A DNA stretch of 13,578 nucleotides from Methanobacterium sp. Lineage in GTDB: Archaea; Methanobacteriota; Methanobacteria; Methanobacteriales; Methanobacteriaceae. The notes beneath the pieces were generated by a model. The model worked only from the letters and a program-made list of their open reading frames with translations. It had not been told where the DNA came from and did no database searches. The stretch is taken from NCBI GenBank assembly GCA_021372715.1, contig JAJFTX010000129.1, positions 1 to 13,578 on the forward strand. The letters run 5' to 3'. This document shows positions 1 through 7,383 of this stretch, piece by piece. Numbering within the stretch: the stretch's first letter is position 1; the number at the start of each line of letters is the position of its first letter. The translations under genes were made by a program, and so were the position numbers.

Positions 1-11
1 TTTTTAGCAAA

Positions 12-530
12 TTATATGTTATTTTTGTCTATTTTCAAATCTTTATTATCTGAATAATCGAATATTAACTTTTTTAAAGGGTTTTTTTCCTTTTTATTTT
101 CCACTTTCTCTAATATGGCTTCATTACGGGGTGGCTGGGGACAGTAATAAACAGTGGGATGTTCAACATATTTCAAGAAGAAGGGGGTTATGGTGTATTG
201 GTCCTGTTCACTGAAAACTAGATGATAATCTTGGGAATTTATAGTTTCTGCAATCTTCTTCTGAGTTATCTCCAGGTCTCTTAGGGATATTTTTTTTACC
301 ATTGGTGAAACATATTTTAGGTTTGAATATATGGAACCTTTCAGAGATTTTTCTACTGGAAAAACTTTTAAACTATTTGAAACATTCTTAAGGGGTAGAA
401 AATCCTCATTGGCAGTAGAGGGTACAAATACATCTACTATGTGATTTTGTTGATTAAGATAATCAACATAGCCATAAAGAGCTCTTTTTGCCCCTCCTGA
501 TGGTAAATTATGAAAAACTGCGATTCTCAT
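12..530 (-). CDS. N-terminal part of a GT4 glycosyltransferase, probably nonsense-disrupted
   Basis: This 172-residue reading frame has the start of a GT-B fold glycosyltransferase of family 4: a first beta strand (MRIAVFHNLPSGGAKRAL), the glycine-rich acceptor-side loop, and a later FSEQDQYT/YYCPQPPR region typical of archaeal members. These enzymes normally run to about 350-420 residues, with the sugar-nucleotide-binding domain in the second half, which is absent here. The stop is TAA at 12-14. The few bases left beyond it continue in the same frame as F-A-K, which fits the usual family text after 'DKNNI' (an aromatic/alanine stretch leading to an L-x-N-S motif). I infer a nonsense mutation or sequencing error rather than a natural end. 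It lies 60 bases downstream of the GT2 gene on the same strand and probably shares its transcript. The family is fairly secure; the state of the gene is inferred from only 11 remaining bases. Confidence 0.7.
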   Translation of the reverse strand: MRIAVFHNLPSGGAKRALYGYVDYLNQQNHIVDVFVPSTANEDFLPLKNVSNSLKVFPVEKSLKGSIYSNLKYVSPMVKKISLRDLEITQKKIAETINSQDYHLVFSEQDQYTITPFFLKYVEHPTVYYCPQPPRNEAILEKVENKKEKNPLKKLIFDYSDNKDLKIDKNNI

Positions 531-590
531 CTATTTCACCATTTGTTCTATTAATCACTGTAATAATATATTCGGATACCAAGGATTAAT

Positions 591-1592
591 CTATTTTTTT
601 AATCTAATACCATCGATGGAACCTTTTAATAAAGATTTGAACATTTTCCAATTTCTTTGATAGAACAGTTGATATAAGCTTTCTGTTATGATTTCTTTAC
701 AGTAATATCGGATAAATTTCCGATAATATTCTTTTGGGGCGTGTTTTTTCTCGAAAAAAATGCGATTTCGATTATGATAATAAGTTTTAAAATAATCCTT
801 ACTGGAAGTTCCATACTTATGCCATATTTTAGATTTAAAAGAATAAATAGATTTATAACCTGCTTCACGGGCATTGAAACTCCAGTCCACATCTTCCCAA
901 TACATGAAATATCTTTCATCAAGTAGGCCCACCTTTTCGATCACGTCTCTTTTAATTAATAGGCAGGATCCACCCACGTAATCAAGTTCTATGAGTTTAT
1001 CAAATTCACCATCGTCTTCTTCCATAAAAGCTACTTCATGGGACTCTCCACGTGATAAATCAATATTCCCCCCTCCAGCAGCTTGTATAACCTTTTTATC
1101 ATTATATAAATATGTTTTAGGACCTACTATTCCTGTGTTATCATCAGAATTAGCAGTTTTAATTAGTTCAGTTAAAAATTGAGAATCCACCACGGTATCA
1201 TTGTTTAAAAGTAAGATGTATTGGGGTGTTAAGTGTTTAAGTGCGAATTTAATTCCGGTGTTGTTTCCTCTGGCGAATCCTTGATTTTCTTTGTTTTCCA
1301 TAATAATTAATGTTTTATTAGGAATTTCTTCTTCTACTATGTTATTAGATTCCTTTAAATGAATAAATGATATTGATTTATTATTTTTTGGATAGTTCAA
1401 TAAATTTGATGATATTTTTAATTCTCCATGGCAATACTGTTTTATTCTCTCTATTGATTTATCTTCAGAATGATTATCTACAACAATAACGTTATAAGTA
1501 GGGTGATTGTTCTGGTATAGTGATTCCAGGCATTCTATGGTGTCTTCCCATCCGTTCCAGTTCAAGATGATAATAGCTACTTGCAGATTCAT
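591..1592 (-). CDS. GT2 family glycosyltransferase (rhamnosyltransferase-like)
   Basis: Predicted inverting GT-A glycosyltransferase that moves a sugar from a nucleotide donor to a growing surface glycan at the cytoplasmic face of the membrane. Counting from the ATG at 1592 (333 residues), the N terminus has I-I-L-N-W-N-G-W (8-15) and V-V-D-N-H-S (37-42) for nucleotide binding. ENQGFARGNNTGI (102-114) follows, then the DXD-like LLLNND (127-132), and a GLLDERYFMYWEDVDW block (222-237) whose E-D pair is the usual catalytic base region. This arrangement is typical of the WbbL/rhamnosyltransferase-like branch of GT2; the actual sugar cannot be read from sequence. An in-frame TTG lies upstream at 1604, but the ATG is preferred because GAGG sits six bases ahead of it. 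The stop is TAG at 591-593. It is transcribed away from the GT4 gene at 1708 and is followed by the broken GT4 fragment. Confidence 0.88.
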   Translation of the reverse strand: MNLQVAIIILNWNGWEDTIECLESLYQNNHPTYNVIVVDNHSEDKSIERIKQYCHGELKISSNLLNYPKNNKSISFIHLKESNNIVEEEIPNKTLIIMENKENQGFARGNNTGIKFALKHLTPQYILLLNNDTVVDSQFLTELIKTANSDDNTGIVGPKTYLYNDKKVIQAAGGGNIDLSRGESHEVAFMEEDDGEFDKLIELDYVGGSCLLIKRDVIEKVGLLDERYFMYWEDVDWSFNAREAGYKSIYSFKSKIWHKYGTSSKDYFKTYYHNRNRIFFEKKHAPKEYYRKFIRYYCKEIITESLYQLFYQRNWKMFKSLLKGSIDGIRLKK

Positions 1593-1604
1593 TAATGGCC
1601 TCAA

Positions 1605-1707
1605 AATTTATTGAATTTGAATTCTTTCTAAATTTATTAATTTATAGTTATATATCGAATTATATTATATAGTGTAATAATATTACTAATAATTAAAAAG
1701 TGGAATC
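1605..1707. promoter_or_regulatory. Divergent promoter region between two glycosyltransferase genes
   Basis: This is a very AT-rich 103-base gap between head-to-head genes. On the plus strand TATATTATATA at 1661-1671 is a good archaeal TATA box; a start about 25 bases downstream would leave a leader of roughly 15 bases before the ATG at 1708. On the minus strand TATATAACTATA (complement of 1643-1654) would give a leader of about 25-30 bases before the ATG at 1592. No clear operator is visible. Placement is from consensus only. Confidence 0.45.
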
Positions 1708-2859
1708 ATGGGTAAACGTCTAAAAATAGCCTTCATAACAGCTACTGATGCTAGAGATAAAAGATCTCGTTCAGGAACTCTTCATTACATGGCTAAAGCT
1801 TTAGATAAACACTGTGGTGATGTATATTATTTAGGGCCTTTACCTACCCGGATGGAGAGGATAACACGGTTTTTTAATAATGTTTCTTTGAAGGTTTTTG
1901 GTAAGGGTTATGCATATGAACATAGTATATTACTATCATATGCTTATGCTCGTATTATTAAGACTAAGCTTAAAGAGGAATCATTTGATGTCATATTTGC
2001 ACCAGTAGCTTCCACGGAATTATCTCTGTTGTCCACGGATATACCCATAATTTACACTGCCGATGCAACTTTCTCTTTAATAAGTAATTATTATCCTGAC
2101 TATTTTTCCAGACAACTTAAAGTATCCTGGGAGGAAGGAAACTACATAGAACAATCAGCCATCCATAAAGCAGATTTATTACTTTATCCCTCCTATTGGG
2201 CTGCAAATTCAGCAATAAATGATTATAGGGCTGATGAATCCAAAGTGAATATAATTCCATATGGTGCGAATATCGATGATTATCCTCCTATCGAAATAAT
2301 TTTAAGCAAGAAAAAAACAGACAAATGCCATTTACTCTTTTTAGGGGTTGATTGGGAGCGTAAAGGTGGAGATATAGCCTTTGAAACTTTATTAGAACTG
2401 GATAAATTAGGAATTAATGCTGAATTAACTATATGTGGATGTATACCTCCAGATGAATTTAAACATGAAAGAATGACCATTATTCCTTTTTTGGATAAAA
2501 ATGATTTAGTGCAAAATCAAAAATTACAGGAATTGTTTCTTAAAAATGATTTCCTACTTCTACCCTCACGAACTGAGGCATATGGGGTTGTTTTCTGTGA
2601 GGCTAATGCATTTGGCCTGCCCGCAATAACCACTGATACCGGTGGTATCTCGGGTGTTATTGAAGAGGGAATAAATGGATATATGTTGCATTTAAATGCT
2701 CGGGGAAAAGAATATGCGAATCTTATAAAGAAATTATATGAAGATGAAGAAAAGTACTACCAGCTGATAAAATCTAGTAGAAAAACCTTTGAGGAAAAAC
2801 TTAACTGGGATAGCTGGGGTATGAAAACTAAAACATTAATAAATCAACTATTAAAATAG
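1708..2859 (+). CDS. GT4 family glycosyltransferase
   Basis: A full-length (383 residue) retaining GT-B glycosyltransferase, presumably acting on a lipid-linked surface glycan in the cytoplasm. The N-terminal acceptor domain has a first strand at 6-11 and a short S-G-T loop (22-24) where many relatives have a glycine-rich loop. The C-terminal donor domain begins around LLFLGVDWERKGGD (209-222). It contains the family hallmark E-x7-E as E290 and E298 in TEAYGVVFCEANAFGLP, followed by TDTGGISGVI (309-318), which contacts the nucleotide sugar in known relatives. I see no transmembrane segment. The ribosome site is weak (GTGGAATC directly before ATG), but the upstream TATA box supports the start. 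It is followed after 23 bases by another glycosyltransferase, so the two probably form an operon. Family assignment is strong; donor and acceptor are unknown. Confidence 0.9.
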   Translation: MGKRLKIAFITATDARDKRSRSGTLHYMAKALDKHCGDVYYLGPLPTRMERITRFFNNVSLKVFGKGYAYEHSILLSYAYARIIKTKLKEESFDVIFAPVASTELSLLSTDIPIIYTADATFSLISNYYPDYFSRQLKVSWEEGNYIEQSAIHKADLLLYPSYWAANSAINDYRADESKVNIIPYGANIDDYPPIEIILSKKKTDKCHLLFLGVDWERKGGDIAFETLLELDKLGINAELTICGCIPPDEFKHERMTIIPFLDKNDLVQNQKLQELFLKNDFLLLPSRTEAYGVVFCEANAFGLPAITTDTGGISGVIEEGINGYMLHLNARGKEYANLIKKLYEDEEKYYQLIKSSRKTFEEKLNWDSWGMKTKTLINQLLK

Positions 2860-2882
2860 AATTTAGTATAAGGGGATAATTC

Positions 2883-3731
2883 ATGAGTAAATTACCCATA
2901 TCTGTATTGGTTCACACTCTTAACGAGGAGAAAAACATCAGAAATTGTTTAAAAACCATTAAATGGGCTGATGAAATAGTTATCATAGATATGTACAGTG
3001 ATGATAAAACAACTGAAATCGCCGCTGAATACACCGATAAAATATTTTATCATGAAAGAATGGGATATGCAGATCCTGCCCGACAATTTGGACTGGAGAA
3101 GGCATCCCACCCGTGGATACTGATAGTGGATGCAGATGAACTGGTGCCGTTAAAGCTTAAAAAAAAGTTAGAGAAAATAATTGAAGAAGATATGGGCGAT
3201 ATAATCTCAGTCCCCCATAACAACTATTTCTTCGGAAAACTGATGCAATTTACGGGATGGGGTCCTCTTCAAGATACTCATCATCGATTTTTCAAAAAAG
3301 AATACGTTTTTATCAACGATAAGATACATTCCACCTTCTCTGAAAGGGAAGATGCTAGAATATATGAAATAACAGATCCTGAAGAAGGTTTTATACACTT
3401 CAATTATGTGGATGTGGAACATTTCCTGGATAAGTTAAACAGATACACTTCCATTGAGGCCCGGACACTATTTGAGGCAAAACAGGATATTAAATTTAAA
3501 TCAGTGATTAATCAAATCTTCAGCGAATTCAGGAAAAGATATATGACTCTAAACGGACGTAAAGAGGGCTTTAGAGGGTTTTCTTTGAGTTTTTTAATGG
3601 GAGTTTATCGCTTGGTGACGTACGCTAAATTGAAACTGATGAGAGAGTATGATTCTTCAAATCCCAGTTTTAAAATAGAAGAAGAATATAATAAATTAGC
3701 CGAAGAAGTTATTTCAGAATATGAAAAGTGA
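2883..3731 (+). CDS. GT2 glycosyltransferase, WaaE/KdtX-like
   Basis: A 282-residue GT-A enzyme of the branch that includes lipopolysaccharide beta-1,4-glucosyltransferases of the WaaE/KdtX type. Visible hallmarks are V-H-T-L-N-E-E-K-N-I (10-19), WADEIVIIDMYSDDKT (28-43), the alanine/arginine-containing segment near GYADPARQFGLEKA (61-74), and the metal-binding DADE (83-86). A conserved C-terminal block with arginines and FRGFSLSFLMGVYRL is usual in this branch, where it is thought to lie near the membrane. It would add one sugar to a lipid-linked oligosaccharide at the cytoplasmic face. AGGGGATAA before the ATG is a good ribosome site. The 23-base spacing from the upstream GT4 gene suggests co-transcription. 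It ends 41 bases from the convergent flippase gene. The exact sugar is not predictable. Confidence 0.88.
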   Translation: MSKLPISVLVHTLNEEKNIRNCLKTIKWADEIVIIDMYSDDKTTEIAAEYTDKIFYHERMGYADPARQFGLEKASHPWILIVDADELVPLKLKKKLEKIIEEDMGDIISVPHNNYFFGKLMQFTGWGPLQDTHHRFFKKEYVFINDKIHSTFSEREDARIYEITDPEEGFIHFNYVDVEHFLDKLNRYTSIEARTLFEAKQDIKFKSVINQIFSEFRKRYMTLNGRKEGFRGFSLSFLMGVYRLVTYAKLKLMREYDSSNPSFKIEEEYNKLAEEVISEYEK

Positions 3732-3778
3732 TCTTTTTATAAAAATTGATCTACTCCCTGATAAAAATTTTTTTATTC
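3732..3778. terminator. AT-palindromic bidirectional terminator between convergent genes
   Basis: The gap between the convergent glycosyltransferase and flippase genes holds two AT palindromes, TTTTTATAAAAA at 3734-3745 and ATAAAAATTTTTTTAT at 3761-3776. Both give a T tract on each strand, which is the main archaeal termination signal. The second palindrome overlaps the flippase stop codon (TAA, complement of 3773-3775). Function is inferred from position and T tracts. Confidence 0.5.
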
Positions 3779-5212
3779 CTCATTTTCTTTTTTTATATTC
3801 AATATCTGTCTAAATAGATCATAATCTTCTGGTGTGAAGGTTTTCAAAGCGATTAAAACTATGAAATACAAAAGGGTAGCGATGATTATTTCTATAAAAA
3901 GGTTTATTTTAATAATTATCAGGAATAAGGCCATGATTAAACAGGCTATGGCGGGTTTGAATATGACTTTGTGCACGGCAACTCTGGAGATCAGTCTGGA
4001 AACCACATAGAAGCTTAAGGCCACAGATAAAGCATCGGTTATCACGGTTACAAATGCAGCTCCTAAATAACTGTACTGTGGTATGAGTATCAGGTTAATC
4101 ACCACATTTAGGACCAGGCAGACTATGGTGATCTTTAAAACAGTATATTGTCTGTTCATGGATGTGAGTAAGGAACCTAATATGTAGTTTACAAAAGTGA
4201 AGGGGAGGACCCAGATCACGATCTGGAGAGTTAGAATCGAGGGGATATATGCTGATTTGAATATTAACAATATTATCTGATCGGCCAGTAAAGTAGTTCC
4301 CACGGCAATAGGAAGACTAAGAATGGTTAAATATTTGAAAGATTTTTCATAGGCAGCTTTCAGAGGTTTTTGAGATGATATATATAGGGCTGAGAAAACA
4401 GGGAAAATGGATGTGGTGTAAACTGCTGGGAAAAATATTAAAGCCTCCATAAGCCGGTATGCAGCATTATAAAATCCAACAGCTTCAGCACCTTTTATTA
4501 TGGACAATATTACAGTGTCAACCCGAAACACCATCATAGAGAATATGCTGGTCATAGATAAGGGTAGGGCCTCTTTTATGGTAGGTTTCCAGAATTCAAA
4601 GTTAACCTCAATTTTTGGTAGATGGAATTTCCAAGCGTATACTATGAAATTATAGATTAAATTCACTCCATTGGCAATAAGATAGACCATAGCAAATGCA
4701 ATTACATCTAATCCAAAATAAATGGCCAGTAAAGTTCCTATAAGCATCACCACACTGTTTAAGATGGTGGCTATCGATTGATATTCCATTTTTTCATAGG
4801 ACTGGAAGATGGAGTAGAAGATACTGGATAGGGCATTAAATATGTAGGAAATTGTTAGGATATAGACTACTATTTTGGTTATTTCCGAATAACCGATGAT
4901 ATATACTGTTAAAACGGTTAAGATGAATGTAGAGAATGATAATATTAATTTCATAACCGTAGTGTTATTCACATACTTCTTGGTTAATGATTTATCACGT
5001 GCTACTTCTCTAACGGTTAATGTCCCCAATCCCAAGTCCATAAAGACCATTAATATTCCTGTTAAGGCTAGAGCCGTTGATAATATTCCATAATCATCTA
5101 CAGACAAATATCTGACGGTATAAATGGTAATGAAAAAACCCAGTACATATGTGATTATCTGGGCTATAAATAGCACCGTGGTGTTTTTCGCTATTTTACG
5201 GGCGGCACTCAT
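3773..5212 (-). CDS. Polysaccharide flippase (Wzx/RfbX-like, MOP superfamily)
   Basis: A 479-residue integral membrane protein with about 12-14 hydrophobic segments across its length and almost no large loops. The N terminus is characteristic of oligosaccharide flippases: a short basic lead, a first helix, then YTVRYLSVDDYGILS, and later FMDLGLGTLTVREVARD. It is thought to move a lipid-linked oligosaccharide from the cytoplasmic to the outer face, where it is transferred to its acceptor. The surrounding glycosyltransferases fit this role directly. The start is the ATG at 5212 (MSAARKIAKN), preceded by a weak GAG ribosome site. The length matches full-size relatives and no key region appears lost. 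The upstream DUF1616-like gene is on the same strand 75 bases away and may be co-transcribed. The transported glycan (S-layer N-glycan, exopolysaccharide or pseudomurein-associated polymer) cannot be decided. Confidence 0.92.
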   Translation of the reverse strand: MSAARKIAKNTTVLFIAQIITYVLGFFITIYTVRYLSVDDYGILSTALALTGILMVFMDLGLGTLTVREVARDKSLTKKYVNNTTVMKLILSFSTFILTVLTVYIIGYSEITKIVVYILTISYIFNALSSIFYSIFQSYEKMEYQSIATILNSVVMLIGTLLAIYFGLDVIAFAMVYLIANGVNLIYNFIVYAWKFHLPKIEVNFEFWKPTIKEALPLSMTSIFSMMVFRVDTVILSIIKGAEAVGFYNAAYRLMEALIFFPAVYTTSIFPVFSALYISSQKPLKAAYEKSFKYLTILSLPIAVGTTLLADQIILLIFKSAYIPSILTLQIVIWVLPFTFVNYILGSLLTSMNRQYTVLKITIVCLVLNVVINLILIPQYSYLGAAFVTVITDALSVALSFYVVSRLISRVAVHKVIFKPAIACLIMALFLIIIKINLFIEIIIATLLYFIVLIALKTFTPEDYDLFRQILNIKKENEE

Positions 5213-5287
5213 ATTTTAACTCGTTTTTTATTAGTTTAATTCAACAATAATAATTAAAAGAAATCATACTTCCATTTTTGAAATTAA

Positions 5288-5713
5288 TTAAGTTACATTA
5301 ACCACTAAATCAAGTTGACGATAAGGGTTTAAGGTATTGGGTAATTTATAGAGTAAAAATTCTAATTTTTGTTCATTACCTGATTGATTCATCTGGAAAT
5401 TGAATTTAATCTCTTTTTTTTCATCATTCTTTAAGTTGATTGTTTCATTTTTCAAAATCGTATCATTTAACTTCACAACTACCTGATAACTGGAGGGTGT
5501 TTTTTCATGGTTTACAATACCAATGATCAGTTCACCACTCTCTTCAGTGGTTAAATTGGTGGGATAATTACCTGCCTTTCCTTCCGGTCCTAAAATATAG
5601 AACTCTGTAAATCTTTCACCAGGTATAGGGCTTATAATTAGATATACCACTGATACACAGGCTATTATAATAGCAACAATTATTATAAATGATAATTTCT
5701 GATCTAGATTCAT
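5288..5713 (-). CDS. Short DUF1616-like membrane-anchored extracytoplasmic protein
   Basis: A 141-residue protein with one hydrophobic segment (about residues 8-29) followed by an extracytoplasmic domain. The stretch IPGERFTEFYILGPEGKAG (30-48) with NYPTNLT and IIGIVNHE matches what I recall of the C-terminal part of archaeal DUF1616 proteins, which normally carry several membrane helices first. This copy seems to have only one helix plus the outer beta-rich domain, whose spacing suggests an immunoglobulin-like fold. It contains five N-x-S/T sequons (N53, N83, N89, N109, N139), suggesting possible N-glycosylation if the domain faces outward. The ATG at 5713 has GGTG five bases ahead. It lies upstream of the flippase gene on the same strand. 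No enzymatic motif is visible; a surface-glycan accessory or scaffold role is only inferred from neighbours. Confidence 0.72.
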   Translation of the reverse strand: MNLDQKLSFIIIVAIIIACVSVVYLIISPIPGERFTEFYILGPEGKAGNYPTNLTTEESGELIIGIVNHEKTPSSYQVVVKLNDTILKNETINLKNDEKKEIKFNFQMNQSGNEQKLEFLLYKLPNTLNPYRQLDLVVNVT

Positions 5714-5995
5714 TTAAGCACCAATTTAATAAGATTACACATATATAGTTACATTAATTATTGTGGAATTTATAGTAGAATATCTTTAATTTCTTTATCC
5801 TCTGTACTTTATATCACTTTTGGGACTTAAAATATTAAAAATATAGATTATCATGCAATAATTAATAAATTGATATAATTAAAAAAATCTTTTCGATAAT
5901 ATTTTATTCTAGTTATTGTAAAGAAATGAATAGGGAATTGTTTAAGAACATTTATATGTATATTGATCTATCATGTTAATCATACTGTGGTGCTA
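5714..5995. promoter_or_regulatory. Divergent intergenic region with the eha operon promoter
   Basis: This is an AT-rich 282-base gap between the minus-strand DUF1616-like gene and ehaA. The clearest signal is TTTATATG at 5951-5958, a good archaeal TATA box for the plus strand. A transcription start about 25 bases downstream (near 5978) and GGTG at 5989-5992 would give a leader under 20 bases before the ATG at 5996. On the minus strand ATATATAG-like sequence (complement of about 5738-5749) is a weaker candidate for the DUF1616-like gene, although its leader would be very short. The middle, about 5790-5940, is AT-rich with no ORF, no RNA gene and no convincing operator that I can see. Confidence 0.55.
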
Positions 5996-6445
5996 ATGAT
6001 AAATTACATTATTTATATAATTGCTGTAGGTTCTGCGATGATTGTAGGCTTACTCTTAAAGCTTCCACTACTCCCAGAAAACCCAAAAAGGCAAAGCTGG
6101 ACAATAAGTGCAATATTTCCCACTGCAGTTCTCGCATTGGGATTTACAGCCATGATTTCCAAATTGGGATACCTGAACTCAACTAACTCAGATTATATCA
6201 TTGCCTTAATGGTAGGAATAATCACTGCTATTTTTTCTAAATACATACTGGAGAGAATTCTTCCCCGGCCGTCTCAGGATTCTTCTGGAGAACCATCAAT
6301 ATCCTCAGTTGAACCTCCAGAAGAACAGGAAAAATCTAATCAATCTCAAAATAAGTTCGAATCTTCCAAAAATTCAAAAACTCAGAATGAATTTGATGAA
6401 TCTTCTAATAATTCATCTCAACCAAAGGAGGAATCAAATGGATGA
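5996..6445 (+). CDS. ehaA: Energy-converting hydrogenase A subunit EhaA
   Basis: First gene of the eha operon, a 149-residue membrane subunit without a known catalytic role. Three hydrophobic segments are visible at about 4-22, 37-55 and 67-86. From residue 88 to the end the protein changes to a hydrophilic low-complexity tail rich in Ser, Asn, Glu and Gln, with prolines at its start; it probably protrudes into the cytoplasm. The ATG at 5996 is chosen over an in-frame TTG at 5963 and GTGs at 5987 and 5990. The TTG lies upstream of the start predicted from the TATA box at 5951, while GGTG lies three bases before the ATG. The stop overlaps ehaB by eight bases, so translation is probably coupled. 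Identity rests mainly on position at the head of a syntenic eha operon; the sequence alone would only say small membrane protein. Confidence 0.78.
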   Translation: MINYIIYIIAVGSAMIVGLLLKLPLLPENPKRQSWTISAIFPTAVLALGFTAMISKLGYLNSTNSDYIIALMVGIITAIFSKYILERILPRPSQDSSGEPSISSVEPPEEQEKSNQSQNKFESSKNSKTQNEFDESSNNSSQPKEESNG

Positions 6446-6941
6446 ATTAATTGGAATAATCATAGCAGCTGTGATCTCATGGCTGAACTTCGTATTAATA
6501 GATACCTGGATGGGTCTGCCAGAGTCCCCGGGAGTTAAAGGTGCCGAAGTAATTGGCAGAGGTATCAAAAAACGAGGAGGAGACTTGGCAGGAGGATTTT
6601 TCCAGGGGAACATTGTCTGCTCTCCTGATGCTTCAGCAGGAACATTACTAGCTTCCATTGCATGTTATGCCATAGGCACCCCAGAGGGAGGATTGATCGC
6701 TGCCACTTTAGTCTACTTTGGTAATAGACTATGCGCTGACCCCGGTTACGCCGGTACCACCGGAGCATTAACCATCACGGTTATTATAGCTTTAACATCT
6801 TATATTGGAATAACACCGGCTATGTTCATCGTGGGAATGTTAATAGCCATATTCACTATCCAAGGATTATATCATCCTTCATCATCTAAATTACTGGGAA
6901 AAATAGCTCAGAAAATGGATAGATATACAAAAATGAATTAA
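6438..6941 (+). CDS. ehaB: Energy-converting hydrogenase A subunit EhaB
   Basis: A 167-residue integral membrane subunit. An N-terminal helix (about 4-22) is followed by a polar stretch ending in KKRGGDLAGGFFQG (44-57). Hydrophobic segments then lie at about 66-80, 85-97, 108-122 and 126-143, with a basic C-terminal tail. Three cysteines (61, 76, 99) lie in or next to membrane segments within glycine/alanine-rich loops (NIVCSPDASAGTL and NRLCADPGYAGTTGA); whether they are conserved cannot be judged here. The ATG at 6438 has AAAGGAGGA six bases ahead, a very strong ribosome site inside the end of ehaA. A longer in-frame extension back to 6309 exists but runs through the ehaA low-complexity tail and is rejected. 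The subunit is specific to Eha-type complexes, probably part of the membrane arm. Confidence 0.82.
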   Translation: MDELIGIIIAAVISWLNFVLIDTWMGLPESPGVKGAEVIGRGIKKRGGDLAGGFFQGNIVCSPDASAGTLLASIACYAIGTPEGGLIAATLVYFGNRLCADPGYAGTTGALTITVIIALTSYIGITPAMFIVGMLIAIFTIQGLYHPSSSKLLGKIAQKMDRYTKMN

Positions 6942-6995
6942 AATATAATTAAAAAAAATAATAAAATATCAATATCATATTAACAGGCGAAAATA

Positions 6996-7247
6996 ATGTT
7001 GATGGAAATCGTAGGCATAATAATCGTGTTAATGGCTTTAAGGACACTTGTTTCCCAAGGTAGGACAGAAAGATTGTTATACCTAAATGCAATGAGTTTC
7101 GGTATCTCAGCATTAATAGCACTATACATACAGACACCATTCGGAGCCATAATAGCCATAACTTTCTTTGTCACATCTACCATCAGTTCTAATGCTATAG
7201 CATACTCTATTGGGAAAGTTAAGAATGAAATCATTTTAGATAACTGA
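6996..7247 (+). CDS. ehaC: Energy-converting hydrogenase A subunit EhaC (MrpF/MbhB-like)
   Basis: An 83-residue membrane subunit with about three short helices (3-17, 31-46, 49-72). The pattern R-T-L-x-x-Q-G-R-T-E-R-L-L-Y-L-N (16-31) resembles the 'R-x-x-x-G-P-T-x-x-D-R-x-x-A-L-D' signature of MrpF/MbhB antiporter subunits, with Gln and Glu at the G-P and D-R places. I infer that it is the corresponding piece of the Mrp-like membrane module, not that it works alone. The ATG at 6996 is followed by another at 7002; AGGCGAAA before the first makes it slightly better, but six bases cannot be decided. It sits 54 AT-rich bases after ehaB and 136 bases before ehaD. Confidence 0.8.
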   Translation: MLMEIVGIIIVLMALRTLVSQGRTERLLYLNAMSFGISALIALYIQTPFGAIIAITFFVTSTISSNAIAYSIGKVKNEIILDN

Positions 7248-7383
7248 ATAAAACATGAATATATTAGTAATGTTAATAAAATGTGATAAGATATAATAAA
7301 TTTAATATTTAATGGATTAAAAAAAAATAAATTAATAAAAATAAAAAGAATGATTCCGGGATAGTAAATAAGGCGAAACAAAC
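7248..7383 (+). other. AT-rich gap inside the eha operon, possible internal promoter
   Basis: This 136-base gap is long for this operon, where most genes overlap or abut. It is strongly A-rich on the plus strand, with no T tract that would end transcription. AGATATAATAAATTTA at about 7289-7304 could be a TATA box with a start near 7325. The segment AGGCGAAA just before ehaD repeats the one just before ehaC. No ORF longer than 13 codons is present. Confidence 0.3.

Noticed and set aside
591..593. TAG stop of the GT2 gene as a pyrrolysine codon
   Set aside because: The protein is already full length for the family, and Methanobacteriales are not known to encode pyrrolysine.
5963..5995. Upstream TTG/GTG starts for ehaA
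   Set aside because: The TTG at 5963 would lie upstream of the transcription start predicted from the TATA box at 5951-5958, and the ATG at 5996 has GGTG just ahead.
6309..6437. N-terminal extension of ehaB
   Set aside because: It overlaps the coding tail of ehaA in another frame and has biased Asn/Leu/Lys composition; the ATG at 6438 has a strong ribosome site.
6980..7381. 133-codon minus-strand reading frame across ehaC and its downstream gap
   Set aside because: It is antisense to a syntenic eha gene, has low-complexity AT-driven composition, and shows no motif or ribosome site.
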